From NCBI GenBank assembly GCA_036278255.1, contig DASULK010000094.1, positions 1 through 25,266 on the forward strand: a stretch of 25,266 nt of DNA, written 5' to 3'. Below, one piece after another: positions 14,648-22,002 of the stretch. The stretch comes from DASULK01 sp036278255 (GTDB lineage: Bacteria > Actinomycetota > Actinomycetes > Mycobacteriales > Micromonosporaceae). The translations under genes were made by a program, and so were the position numbers. The notes under the pieces are model-generated. The model saw nothing but the letters and a program-made list of their open reading frames with translations. It did not search any database and was not told the origin of the DNA. Positions within the stretch are counted from its first letter, which is position 1; the number at the start of each line of letters is the position of its first letter.

Positions 14648-15544
14648 ATGAAACGTCGTACTCCGCTGTTGCTGACACTGGCTCTGATCGCCGCCATCGC
14701 CGGCGCCACCATCGTCGTCGTCGGCGTGGTCACACGAGCCGACCGTCCCGCGAGTACCCCGCGCTCCGCGCCGACCTCGGCCTTTCCGGCCGACACCCCC
14801 ACGCCGGCCCCGGCGACCTCGGCGCCGGAGCAGCCGCCCGGCACCACCCGTCCGGGCGCCCGGCCACCGGTGGTCGACCACGGTCCGCGTACCGGCAACA
14901 AGGTCGCCCTCACCTTTGACGCCGACATGACCGACGGGATGCTGCGCAACCTGCAGACCGGGCGGGTGAAGTCGTACGCGAACCTGCGCATCATCGAACT
15001 GCTGGAGGAGGAGCAGGTCCCGGCGACGTTCTTTCTGACCGGCATGTGGGTGGAGCAGTATCCGAAACTGACCCGACGCCTCGCCGAAAACCCACGGTTC
15101 GAACTGGCCAACCACACCTACAGTCATCTGGCTTTCACCGGGGACTGCTATGGCCTGCCGCGCCTACCGGCCGCGCAGATGACCGAGGACGTGGCGAAGA
15201 CCTTCACCCTGCTGGAACCATACGGCGGCCGGCAGACCCGCTACTTCCGCTTCCCGGGGCTGTGCCACAACCGGGCGGCGCTGGACGCACTCGCCCCGCT
15301 TGGCGTCACCGTCGTCGACGGTGACGTGATCAGCGGCGATCCGTTCGCTACGGCCTGGCAGCCGATCGTCCACGCCGTGCTGTCGCAGGTTCAGCCCGGC
15401 TCGGTGATCATTCTGCATGTCACGGAGGCGAATGCGGCGATGACCGATGAAGCGCTGCCGCACATCCTGGCCGGCCTCCGCGAACGCGGCCTGACCCCTG
15501 CCCCGCTCTCCGAGGTCCTCGTCAGCGCCCCTCGTGCAGGCTAG
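14648..15544 (+). CDS. Polysaccharide deacetylase (NodB domain), membrane-anchored
   Basis: A 298-residue exported carbohydrate esterase family 4 protein. Residues 8-28 form an N-terminal transmembrane or uncleaved signal segment, followed by a Pro/Thr/Ala-rich linker (31-80) suited to crossing the wall. The NodB domain starts at KVALTFDAD (85-93): the usual TFDDG reads TFDADMTDG, so the metal Asp may be Asp93. His156 and His160 in HTYSH are the other ligands, RFPG is at 201-204, and ILHV with His257 is the last motif. It likely removes acetyl groups from peptidoglycan or another surface glycan outside the membrane. The start ATG is 3 bp after the DUF4126 stop. Substrate is not determinable here. 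Confidence 0.88.
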   Translation: MKRRTPLLLTLALIAAIAGATIVVVGVVTRADRPASTPRSAPTSAFPADTPTPAPATSAPEQPPGTTRPGARPPVVDHGPRTGNKVALTFDADMTDGMLRNLQTGRVKSYANLRIIELLEEEQVPATFFLTGMWVEQYPKLTRRLAENPRFELANHTYSHLAFTGDCYGLPRLPAAQMTEDVAKTFTLLEPYGGRQTRYFRFPGLCHNRAALDALAPLGVTVVDGDVISGDPFATAWQPIVHAVLSQVQPGSVIILHVTEANAAMTDEALPHILAGLRERGLTPAPLSEVLVSAPRAG

Positions 15545-15554
15545 CGCCTGGGGG

Positions 15555-15722
15555 ATGGCCACCCGTCCTGTACGTCGCACTATTCGACCCCGACCCCCGA
15601 TTGAACCGTCCCTGCCGGCCGGACTGGACGAGGCGATGCGCCTCGAGCACGACCTGATCGGACTGTCATACACCCTGGCGCATGCTCTTGGCATTCACAT
15701 CGACACCGGCGACGACGAGTAG
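15555..15722 (+). CDS. Small hypothetical protein (55 aa)
   Basis: A 55-residue frame with an Arg/Pro-rich N-terminus and a C-terminal half (about 28-55) that looks like one amphipathic helix ending in acidic residues (HIDTGDDE). I do not recognise it. It begins 10 bp after the deacetylase stop and ends 4 bp before the convergent ecm stop, filling the gap tightly. GGGGG directly abuts the ATG, which is too close for a good ribosome binding site; the in-frame GTG at 15534 overlaps the deacetylase and is an alternative. Codon use in the second half is like its neighbours, which favours a real gene. Confidence 0.5.
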   Translation: MATRPVRRTIRPRPPIEPSLPAGLDEAMRLEHDLIGLSYTLAHALGIHIDTGDDE

Positions 15723-15726
15723 CTGC

Positions 15727-17742
15727 TTAGTGCCGACGCACTTCATCGAGTGCGTTGGCTTCGCGGACGACGGTGACCAGGTCGTCAATGATGCCGGTTA
15801 GGGCATAGTCCTTCGGGGTGTAGACGCGAGCCACTCCGGCCGCCCGCAGCGCCTCGGCGTCGGCCGGGGGAATGATTCCGCCGACCACCACCGGCAGGTC
15901 GGCCCGTCCGGCGACGCGGAGGCCGTCGAGCACCGCGGGTACCGCAGCCAGGTGCGCCCCGGAGAGTACGGAGAGCCCGACCAGGTCGACATCTTCCTGG
16001 ACCGCGGCGGAGACGATCTGCGCCGGAGTCAGCCGGATGCCCTGGTAGATCACCTCGAAGCCGGCGTCGCGGGCGCGTACGGCGATCTGTTCGGCGCCGT
16101 TGGAGTGCCCGTCCAGCCCGGGCTTGCCGATCAGCAGCCGCAACCGGTCACTGCGCAGTACACGGGCGGTGCGGCGGACCCGTTCCCGTACCGCCGCCAT
16201 CGCCGCGTCTCCCCGGGCGCCGGCTCCGCCCTGCAGCCCGTTCGGGGGTCGGTACTCCCCGAACACCTCCCGTAGGACTCCCGCCCACTCTCCCGTGGTC
16301 ACCCCGATCCGAACGCACTCCAGTGTGGTTGGCATCAGGTTCACATCGGCCGACGCCTCCGCCCGCAGCCGGTCCAACGCGGCGCGTACGGCCGCCTCAT
16401 CCCGGTCGGCACGCCACCGGCGTACGGCCTCCGCGGCGGCCGCTTCGACCGCCGGGTCCACCTCCTGCACCGCCTCCGCCCCGCTCGCGGTCAGCGGCGA
16501 CGGTTCGGTTTCGGCGAACCGGTTGACGCCCACCACCACGTCCTCGCCGGACTCCACTCGGCGGCGCCGCTCGGCGAGCGAGGCGACCAGGGCGCTCTTG
16601 AGGTAGCCGCTCTCCACCGCGGCCACCACCCCGCCCAACTCCAGAATCTTCTCCAACTCGGCCCGCGCGCCCTCCATGATGGAGTCGACCAACGCGTCGA
16701 CGACGTACGACCCGTCGAAGAGGTCCGGATATTCGAGCAGGTCCGACTCGTAGGCCAGCACCTGCTGCAGCCGCAGGGACCACTGCTGGTCCCAGGGGCG
16801 GGGCAGGCCGAGCGCCTCGTTCCAGGCCGGCAACTGCACGGCGCGGGCCCGCGCACGCCGGGAGAGCGTGACCCCGAGCATCTCCAGCACGATGCGTTGC
16901 ACGTTGTTCTCCGGCTGCGCTTCGGTCAGGCCGAGGGAATTGACCTGCACGCCGTACCGGAAACGGCGGGCGCGTGGGTCGGTGATGCCGTAGCGCTCGG
17001 CGGTGATCTCTTCCCAGAGTGCCGCGAAGGCCCGCATCTTGGCCATCTCTTCAACGAACCGCACTCCCGCGTTGACGAAGAAGGAGATGCGGGCCACCAC
17101 ATCGGTGAGGCCTTCGGCCGGCACCTGGCCGGAGTCCCGGACCGCGTCCAGTACGGCCACGGCGGTGGCGAGCGCGAAGCCCACCTCCTGCACCGGGGTG
17201 GCACCGGCCTCCTGGAGGTGGTAGGAGCAGACGTTGACCGGGTTCCACTGCGGAGCATTCGCCACCGTCCACGCGATCATGTCGGTGGTCAGCCGCAGCG
17301 ATGGAGCGGGCGGGAAGATGTAGGTACCGCGGGACAGGTACTCCTTGATGATGTCGTTCTGCGTGGTGCCGATGAGGGTGGCGGGATCGGCCCCCTGCTC
17401 CTGCGCGGCGACGACATAGAGCGCGAGCAGCCACATCGCGGTCGCGTTGATGGTCATGGAGGTGTTGGCCTCGGCGAGCGGGATGCCGCTGAAGAGGGCA
17501 CGCATGTCGCCGAGGTGTGCGACCGGGACGCCGACCCGGCCGACCTCGCCGACGGCGAGCTCATGGTCGGGGTCGTAGCCGGTCTGGGTGGGCAGATCGA
17601 AGGCGATGGAGAGGCCAGTCTGCCCCTTGGCGAGATTCCGGCGGAAGAGCGCGTTGGTCGCGGCGGCCGAGGAGTGTCCGGCATAGGTGCGCATCACCCA
17701 CGGTCGATCCCGCTCGGGGAGACGGCGGTCTATGGCTTCCAT
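15727..17742 (-). CDS. ecm: Ethylmalonyl-CoA mutase (B12-dependent)
   Basis: A 671-residue single-chain adenosylcobalamin mutase that converts (2R)-ethylmalonyl-CoA to methylsuccinyl-CoA. The TIM-barrel substrate domain (about 1-500) starts with MRTYAGHSSAAATNALF and has FDLPTQTGYDPDHE (48-61), the form seen in Ecm/MeaA rather than methylmalonyl-CoA mutase (FDLATHRGYDSDH). The C-terminal B12 domain carries the base-off DxHxxG motif as DGHSNG (544-549), then SVLSGAH (591-597) and GGIIP (621-625). Both domains are in one chain, so no small subunit is needed. The ATG at 17742 has TAAACT 6 nt upstream and no ribosome binding site. It is divergent from the ABC genes. Ecm rather than isobutyryl- or methylmalonyl-CoA mutase is favoured by these motifs and by ccr in the window. 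Confidence 0.93.
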   Translation of the reverse strand: MEAIDRRLPERDRPWVMRTYAGHSSAAATNALFRRNLAKGQTGLSIAFDLPTQTGYDPDHELAVGEVGRVGVPVAHLGDMRALFSGIPLAEANTSMTINATAMWLLALYVVAAQEQGADPATLIGTTQNDIIKEYLSRGTYIFPPAPSLRLTTDMIAWTVANAPQWNPVNVCSYHLQEAGATPVQEVGFALATAVAVLDAVRDSGQVPAEGLTDVVARISFFVNAGVRFVEEMAKMRAFAALWEEITAERYGITDPRARRFRYGVQVNSLGLTEAQPENNVQRIVLEMLGVTLSRRARARAVQLPAWNEALGLPRPWDQQWSLRLQQVLAYESDLLEYPDLFDGSYVVDALVDSIMEGARAELEKILELGGVVAAVESGYLKSALVASLAERRRRVESGEDVVVGVNRFAETEPSPLTASGAEAVQEVDPAVEAAAAEAVRRWRADRDEAAVRAALDRLRAEASADVNLMPTTLECVRIGVTTGEWAGVLREVFGEYRPPNGLQGGAGARGDAAMAAVRERVRRTARVLRSDRLRLLIGKPGLDGHSNGAEQIAVRARDAGFEVIYQGIRLTPAQIVSAAVQEDVDLVGLSVLSGAHLAAVPAVLDGLRVAGRADLPVVVGGIIPPADAEALRAAGVARVYTPKDYALTGIIDDLVTVVREANALDEVRRH

Positions 17743-17748
17743 GAACGG

Positions 17749-17754
17749 AGTTTA
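17749..17754 (-). promoter_or_regulatory. -10 element (TAAACT) of ecm, leaderless
   Basis: TAAACT ends 6 nt before the ATG at 17742 and directly abuts the palindrome at 17756-17771. Confidence 0.5.
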
Positions 17755-17755
17755 A

Positions 17756-17771
17756 GTTACTCACGAGTCAC
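17756..17771. promoter_or_regulatory. Palindromic operator candidate upstream of ecm
   Basis: GTTACTCACGAGTCAC has 6 of 8 symmetric pairs and matches the ccr site at 2271-2286 at 11 of 16 positions. It fills the spacer just upstream of the ecm -10, where bound protein would block RNA polymerase. It is 85 bp from the divergent ABC -10. Confidence 0.55.
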
Positions 17772-17855
17772 TTGCGTTGGTGAAAATCCACACAATGCAG
17801 AGTTTGCGAATGGGTCCACGGGTGCCCCGCGGGCAGGGGCCGATCATCACGGCGG

Positions 17856-17861
17856 CATAGT
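17856..17861 (+). promoter_or_regulatory. -10 element (CATAGT) of the ABC transporter operon, leaderless
   Basis: CATAGT ends 6 nt before the ATG at 17868, which has no Shine-Dalgarno. No convincing -35 is visible. Confidence 0.5.
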
Positions 17862-17867
17862 TGAACC

Positions 17868-18716
17868 ATGACTGACCAGCTCGCGATCTCGGTGCGGAGG
17901 TTACGCAAATCGTACGGCGGGAGCCCCGCCGTGGACGGCCTGGATTTGGAGGTACGCCGCGGCGAGGTGTTTGCGCTGCTCGGCCCCAACGGTGCCGGCA
18001 AGACCACCACGGTGGAGATCCTGGAGGGCTTCCGCCAGCGTGACGGTGGTGAGGTCAGTGTGCTCGGCACCGATCCGGCCCTCGGCGATCAGGCGTGGCG
18101 GGCGCGGATAGGCATCGTGCTGCAGGGCACCGGCGAGTTCGATGAGCTGACCATCGCCGAGGTGGTCCACCACTTCGGCAACTTCTATCCGGAGGCGGAC
18201 GATCCGGCCAGAGTCATCGAGCGGGTAGGGCTGACGCAGAAGGCGCACGCCCGTACCCACACCCTCTCCGGCGGGCAGAAACGTCGCCTCGACGTGGCGC
18301 TGGGCATCATCGGCCGGCCCGAGCTGCTCTTCCTCGACGAGCCGACGACCGGGTTCGACCCCGAGGCCCGCCGCGGGTTCTGGGACCTGATCCGGGACCT
18401 GGCGGCGAGCGGAACCACGATCGTGTTGACCACCCACTACCTGGACGAGGCCGAGGCGCTGGCCGACCGGGTCGGTGTGATCGCCAACGGCCGGCTGGTC
18501 GACGTCGGCACACCGTCCCAGCTCGGTGACCGGGAGAAAGCTTTGGCAACCATCTCCTGGCGTACGCCGGAAGGACGGGTGGAGAAGGTGCAGAGCGCGA
18601 CGCCGACGGCTTTCATCGCGGAGTTGGCCACGCGCTGCGGCGGCGAGGTGCCCGGCCTCACCGTGACCCGGCCCAGTTTGGAAGACATTTACCTGGAGAT
18701 GATCGAGCGCCCATGA
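17868..18716 (+). CDS. ABC transporter ATP-binding protein
   Basis: A 282-residue ATPase subunit of an ABC-2 type exporter. Walker A GPNGAGKT is at 39-46, the Q-loop Gln86 in VLQGTGEF, signature LSGGQ at 133-137, Walker B LLFLDEP at 153-159, and the switch His190 in TTHYLDEAE. A C-terminal extension of about 75 residues ends in SLEDIYLEMI, typical of the DrrA/CcmA-like drug or lipid exporter group. The next gene, its permease, starts in an ATGA overlap. The substrate is unknown; nothing in the neighbouring genes identifies it. Confidence 0.93.
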   Translation: MTDQLAISVRRLRKSYGGSPAVDGLDLEVRRGEVFALLGPNGAGKTTTVEILEGFRQRDGGEVSVLGTDPALGDQAWRARIGIVLQGTGEFDELTIAEVVHHFGNFYPEADDPARVIERVGLTQKAHARTHTLSGGQKRRLDVALGIIGRPELLFLDEPTTGFDPEARRGFWDLIRDLAASGTTIVLTTHYLDEAEALADRVGVIANGRLVDVGTPSQLGDREKALATISWRTPEGRVEKVQSATPTAFIAELATRCGGEVPGLTVTRPSLEDIYLEMIERP

Positions 18717-19531
18717 CGATAGAAATGCTGCACCGCCGCATCGGACCGCTCGCGCTCGGCCTGCGGCAGGGCCGTCTGGAGATCAAGCAGTTCCTGCGGA
18801 GCCGGGAGTCGGTGGTTTTCACGCTGCTCTTCCCGGTCGTTATGATCCTGATCTTCGCGTCGATCTTCACCTGGGAGATCACCGAAGGGGTGAAATTTAC
18901 CCAGTACTTCGTCACGGGCATGATCGCCACCGGGCTGATGACGGTCGGTTTTCAGGCCCTCGCCATCCAGATTCCGATAGAACGCGACCGCGGGGTCCTC
19001 AAGCGGCTGCGCGGCACCCCGATGCCGAAGTGGGTCTACTTCGCGGGCAAGGTGGTCCTGGTTGCGGCGATCGGTGTGGCCGAGACGGTGCTGCTTCTCG
19101 CGGTTGCCGTGGGACTTTTCGATCTGCAGTTGCCGGCGACGGCCGTGAAGTGGGTGACCTTCAGCTGGGTGTCACTGCTCGGCATCACCGCCTGCACGCT
19201 CTGCGGTATCGCCTTCTCGTCACTGGCGCGGTCTGCGCGGGGGGCGCCGGCGGTGGTCACCCCGGTCGCGCTGGTGCTGCAGTTCATCTCCGGGGTCTTC
19301 TTCGTCTTCACCGAGCTTCCCGGCTGGATGCAGCAGGTCGCCGCGATCTTCCCGCTGAAGTGGATGTGTCAGGGGCTGCGGTCGGTGTTCCTGCCCGAGT
19401 CGTTCGCTACTCAGGAGCCCGGTGGTTCGTGGGAACTCGGCCGGGTCGCGCTGATCCTCGCGCTCTGGTGCGTGGTCGGCCTGGTCCTCTGCCTCACCAC
19501 CTTCCGCTGGACCACCAGACGTGACGGCTAA
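18713..19531 (+). CDS. ABC-2 type transporter permease
   Basis: A 272-residue membrane subunit partnering the ATPase at 17868. Hydrophobic segments are visible near 38-56, 70-87, 112-136, 145-170, 178-200 and 245-264, giving six spans. The segment ERDRGVLKRLRGTPMP (about 90-105) is the coupling-type loop common to ABC-2 permeases, and the FISGVFFVFTELPGWMQ stretch (about 191-207) is also typical. Start ATG overlaps the ATPase stop by 4 bp. It ends 15 bp before a strong bidirectional terminator. Confidence 0.92.
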   Translation: MTIEMLHRRIGPLALGLRQGRLEIKQFLRSRESVVFTLLFPVVMILIFASIFTWEITEGVKFTQYFVTGMIATGLMTVGFQALAIQIPIERDRGVLKRLRGTPMPKWVYFAGKVVLVAAIGVAETVLLLAVAVGLFDLQLPATAVKWVTFSWVSLLGITACTLCGIAFSSLARSARGAPAVVTPVALVLQFISGVFFVFTELPGWMQQVAAIFPLKWMCQGLRSVFLPESFATQEPGGSWELGRVALILALWCVVGLVLCLTTFRWTTRRDG

Positions 19532-19546
19532 CCGTCCCCCTTTTGT

Positions 19547-19612
19547 GAGTTGATCAGGGAGTTGGTGCAGCGGCACGCCGTACGACACGCCCACCAACTC
19601 CCTGATCAACTC
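19547..19612. terminator. 21-bp perfect-stem bidirectional terminator
   Basis: Arms 19547-19567 and 19592-19612 are perfectly complementary around a 24-nt loop. The hairpin lies between the convergent ABC permease and 3-hydroxybutyryl-CoA dehydrogenase genes, 7 bp from the latter's stop. A short T-run (19541-19544) precedes it, serving the minus strand poorly. It is more AT-rich than the surroundings. Confidence 0.8.
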
Positions 19613-19618
19613 GAATAC

Positions 19619-20467
19619 TCAGTAGGAGTAGAAGCCCTTGCCGGACTTACGGCCCAGGTCACCGGCGGTGACCATGCGCTGCAGCAGCTCCGGCGGGAAG
19701 AACTTCTCATCGGCGGTGTCACGGTAAATATTCTGCGCCGCGTGCAGCAGCACATCCGCCCCGGTCAGGTCGGTGGTGGCCAGCGGCCCCATGGCGTGCC
19801 CGAAGCCCAGCTTGCAGGCCGTGTCGAGGTCTTCGGCGGAGACGACACCGGACTCGACGAGCTTGACCGCCTCCACTACCAGCGCGGCGATGAGCCGGGT
19901 GGTGACGAACCCCGCGATGTCCCGGTTGACCACGATGCAGGTCTTGCCGATCCCCTCCGCGAAGGCGCGGGCGGCTGCCAGGGCCTGGTCGCTGGTCTTG
20001 TAACCGCGGACCAGTTCACAGAGCTTCATCATCGGCACCGGGGAGAAGAAGTGGGTTCCGACCACCGACTCCGGCCGCTGCGTGACCGCGGCGATCTGCG
20101 TGACCGGGATGGCCGAGGTGTTCGTCGCCAGGACCGCGTCGGGGCGACAGATCTTGTCCAGCGCGCGGAAGACCTCGTGCTTGATGTCGAGCCGCTCAAA
20201 AACCGCCTCCACCACCACGTCGGCCTCCGCCGCCGCCTCCAGGTCGGTGGTGGGCGTGATCCGCTCCAGGGTGGCTTCGATGTCCTTCTCGGCGAGCTTC
20301 CCTCTGGCCGCGAACTTCTCCAAGGAAGTGCGGATGCTCTTCAGGCCCCGCTGGGTGGCGGCCTCGTCCAGGTCCCGCAGGGTCACCTGCCACCCCGCCT
20401 GCGCCGCTACCTGGGCGATGCCGGAGCCCATCAGACCAGCTCCGATTACCGCGAGTCGACCCGCCAT
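19619..20467 (-). CDS. 3-hydroxybutyryl-CoA dehydrogenase
   Basis: A 282-residue single-domain enzyme interconverting acetoacetyl-CoA and 3-hydroxybutyryl-CoA, the step after thiolase in the ethylmalonyl-CoA route. The Rossmann motif is GAGLMGSG (9-16) and the strand-2 acid is Asp32 or Asp34, favouring NAD. NTSA is at 116-119, His139 is in THFFSP, and Glu151 follows. Where the classic catalytic Asn is expected (GFIVNRL) it reads GFVTTRL (Thr190). Length matches the FadB2/Hbd group. ATG at 20467 has GGGAG about 7 nt upstream. It follows murA on the same strand after 79 bp. The fused enzyme at 8093 is a second candidate for the same reaction. Confidence 0.92.
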   Translation of the reverse strand: MAGRLAVIGAGLMGSGIAQVAAQAGWQVTLRDLDEAATQRGLKSIRTSLEKFAARGKLAEKDIEATLERITPTTDLEAAAEADVVVEAVFERLDIKHEVFRALDKICRPDAVLATNTSAIPVTQIAAVTQRPESVVGTHFFSPVPMMKLCELVRGYKTSDQALAAARAFAEGIGKTCIVVNRDIAGFVTTRLIAALVVEAVKLVESGVVSAEDLDTACKLGFGHAMGPLATTDLTGADVLLHAAQNIYRDTADEKFFPPELLQRMVTAGDLGRKSGKGFYSY

Positions 20468-20546
20468 CTACTTCTCCCTCACCGCCGGGCTGTTCTTCGA
20501 TGAGCACCCTAGCGGGGCGGTCCGGGACGAGTTTCGGCGGCGGCCG

Positions 20547-21863
20547 TCAGAGACTGAAGATGGGCTCCTCGGGCGCGACCGATCGCTCAACCGGCACGCC
20601 GAGCTGTCGCAGGTCGGCCACGAAATCGGGGTAGCCCCGGTCCACGTGGTGCACGTGGGAGACCTCGGTGACCCCCTCGGCACACAACCCCGCAATCACC
20701 AGGCCCGCACCGGCGCGAATGTCGGTCGCCCGCACCGGAGCACCGGAGAGCTGCTCCCGGCCACAGACCACCGCGTGGTGCCCATCGGTCTTGATCTCAG
20801 CGCCCAACCGAGCCATCTCGTTGATGAACATGAACCGGCCATCGAAGATGTTCTCCGTGATCAGTGAGGCTCCTTCACTGACCGAGGCGAGTCCGATCGC
20901 CATCGGCAGCAGGTCGGTGGCGAAGCCGGGAAACGGCAGGGTCACGAAGTCGACCGCGGAGGGGCGGCGGTCCATCCGTACCCGGAAGGAATCTTCCCGA
21001 GGCTCGACCAGGCCACCAGCGGTGACGATCTTGTCCAGCGCAATCTCCAGGAACGCCGGGCTGGCGCCGGTCACCGTCACATCGCCACGGGTCATCGCGG
21101 CCCCGAACGCCCAGGTGCCGGCGACGATGCGGTCGCCGACGGTGGCATGCTCCACCGGCCGCAGCTCGTTGACCCCCTCGATCCGCAGGGTCGAGGAGCC
21201 CGCCCCGTCGATCCGTGCCCCCATCTGGGAGAGCATCTGGCACAGATCGACGATCTCCGGCTCGCGCGCCGCATTGTCGATCTCGGTTACCCCCTTGGCC
21301 AGCACCGCCGCCATCACCAGGTTCTCTGTGGCGCCGACGCTCGGGAAATCGAGCCAGATGGTCGCGCCGCGCAAGCCGCCGGGGGCTGAGGCGATGACGA
21401 AGCCATGCTCACCGGAGATGTCGGCTCCCATCCGGGCCAGTCCGGAGACGTGCATATCGAGCCCACGGGAGCCGATCGCGTCGCCACCAGGGTGAGCCAC
21501 CCGTACGTGGCCGCACCGGGCCAGGAGGGGCCCCAGCACGCAGATCGATGCGCGGAGCCGGCGCACCAGGTCGTAGTCGGCCTCCGAACCGAGTTGGTCG
21601 GGCACGTCGATGGTGACGGTCCGGGCGCGGTCCCCCGCGGGGCCCCCGTCGACACCGAACGCGACCTCGCAACCGAGTCGGCGCAGCACCTCCGCCATGA
21701 TGGCGATGTCGGTGATCCGGGGAACGTTGGTGATGACGCTGCGGCCGGGGGCGAGCAGCGCCGCCGCCATCAATTTGAGCGCTGAATTCTTGGCGCCCAC
21801 GACGTGGACCTCTCCGGCCAGGCGGACACCGCCCTGCACCCTGATCACGTCCACGTCTGTCAT
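20547..21863 (-). CDS. murA: UDP-N-acetylglucosamine 1-carboxyvinyltransferase (MurA)
   Basis: A 438-residue EPSP-synthase-fold enzyme that transfers enolpyruvate to UDP-GlcNAc, the first committed step of peptidoglycan synthesis in the cytoplasm. The N-terminus has the substrate-binding Lys25/Asn26 in GAKNSALK. The catalytic loop, normally PGGCAIG, reads PGGDAIG, so the Cys is Asp128; this variant is known to resist fosfomycin in Mycobacterium tuberculosis. Length is slightly above the usual 418-430. The ATG at 21863 begins the conserved sequence; the frame stays open upstream to 22019 but that overlaps the adenosyltransferase start. No clear ribosome binding site precedes 21863, so the start is less certain. 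Divergent from the adenosyltransferase gene across 139 bp. Confidence 0.94.
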   Translation of the reverse strand: MTDVDVIRVQGGVRLAGEVHVVGAKNSALKLMAAALLAPGRSVITNVPRITDIAIMAEVLRRLGCEVAFGVDGGPAGDRARTVTIDVPDQLGSEADYDLVRRLRASICVLGPLLARCGHVRVAHPGGDAIGSRGLDMHVSGLARMGADISGEHGFVIASAPGGLRGATIWLDFPSVGATENLVMAAVLAKGVTEIDNAAREPEIVDLCQMLSQMGARIDGAGSSTLRIEGVNELRPVEHATVGDRIVAGTWAFGAAMTRGDVTVTGASPAFLEIALDKIVTAGGLVEPREDSFRVRMDRRPSAVDFVTLPFPGFATDLLPMAIGLASVSEGASLITENIFDGRFMFINEMARLGAEIKTDGHHAVVCGREQLSGAPVRATDIRAGAGLVIAGLCAEGVTEVSHVHHVDRGYPDFVADLRQLGVPVERSVAPEEPIFSL

Positions 21864-21916
21864 CGTAGGCTGATCGTTCTTGCTGATCTCCGGCAACGTC
21901 GGCTGGCCGGGCATTC

Positions 21917-21936
21917 GGCCGGGACCGGCCCCGGCC
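21917..21936. other. GC-only hairpin in the murA/adenosyltransferase gap
   Basis: GGCCGGG (21917-21923) pairs with CCCGGCC (21930-21936) around a 6-nt loop. It lies upstream of both divergent genes, so it is not a terminator for either; its role is unclear. No cobalamin riboswitch features are visible in this gap. Confidence 0.35.
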
Positions 21937-21989
21937 GGGATGCGCGTGCGGTTGGGCGCACCGCTACCGACGGGCCGCGCTGGTATCCG

Positions 21990-21995
21990 TACGCT
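21990..21995 (+). promoter_or_regulatory. -10 element (TACGCT) of the adenosyltransferase gene, leaderless
   Basis: TACGCT ends 7 nt before the ATG at 22003, which lacks a Shine-Dalgarno. Confidence 0.45.
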
Positions 21996-22002
21996 GTGCG
22001 TC

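Noticed and set aside
21864..22002. Cobalamin riboswitch upstream of the adenosyltransferase gene
   Set aside because: No B12-box-like sequence or suitable multi-helix structure is visible, and the gene appears leaderless, leaving no room for a leader RNA.
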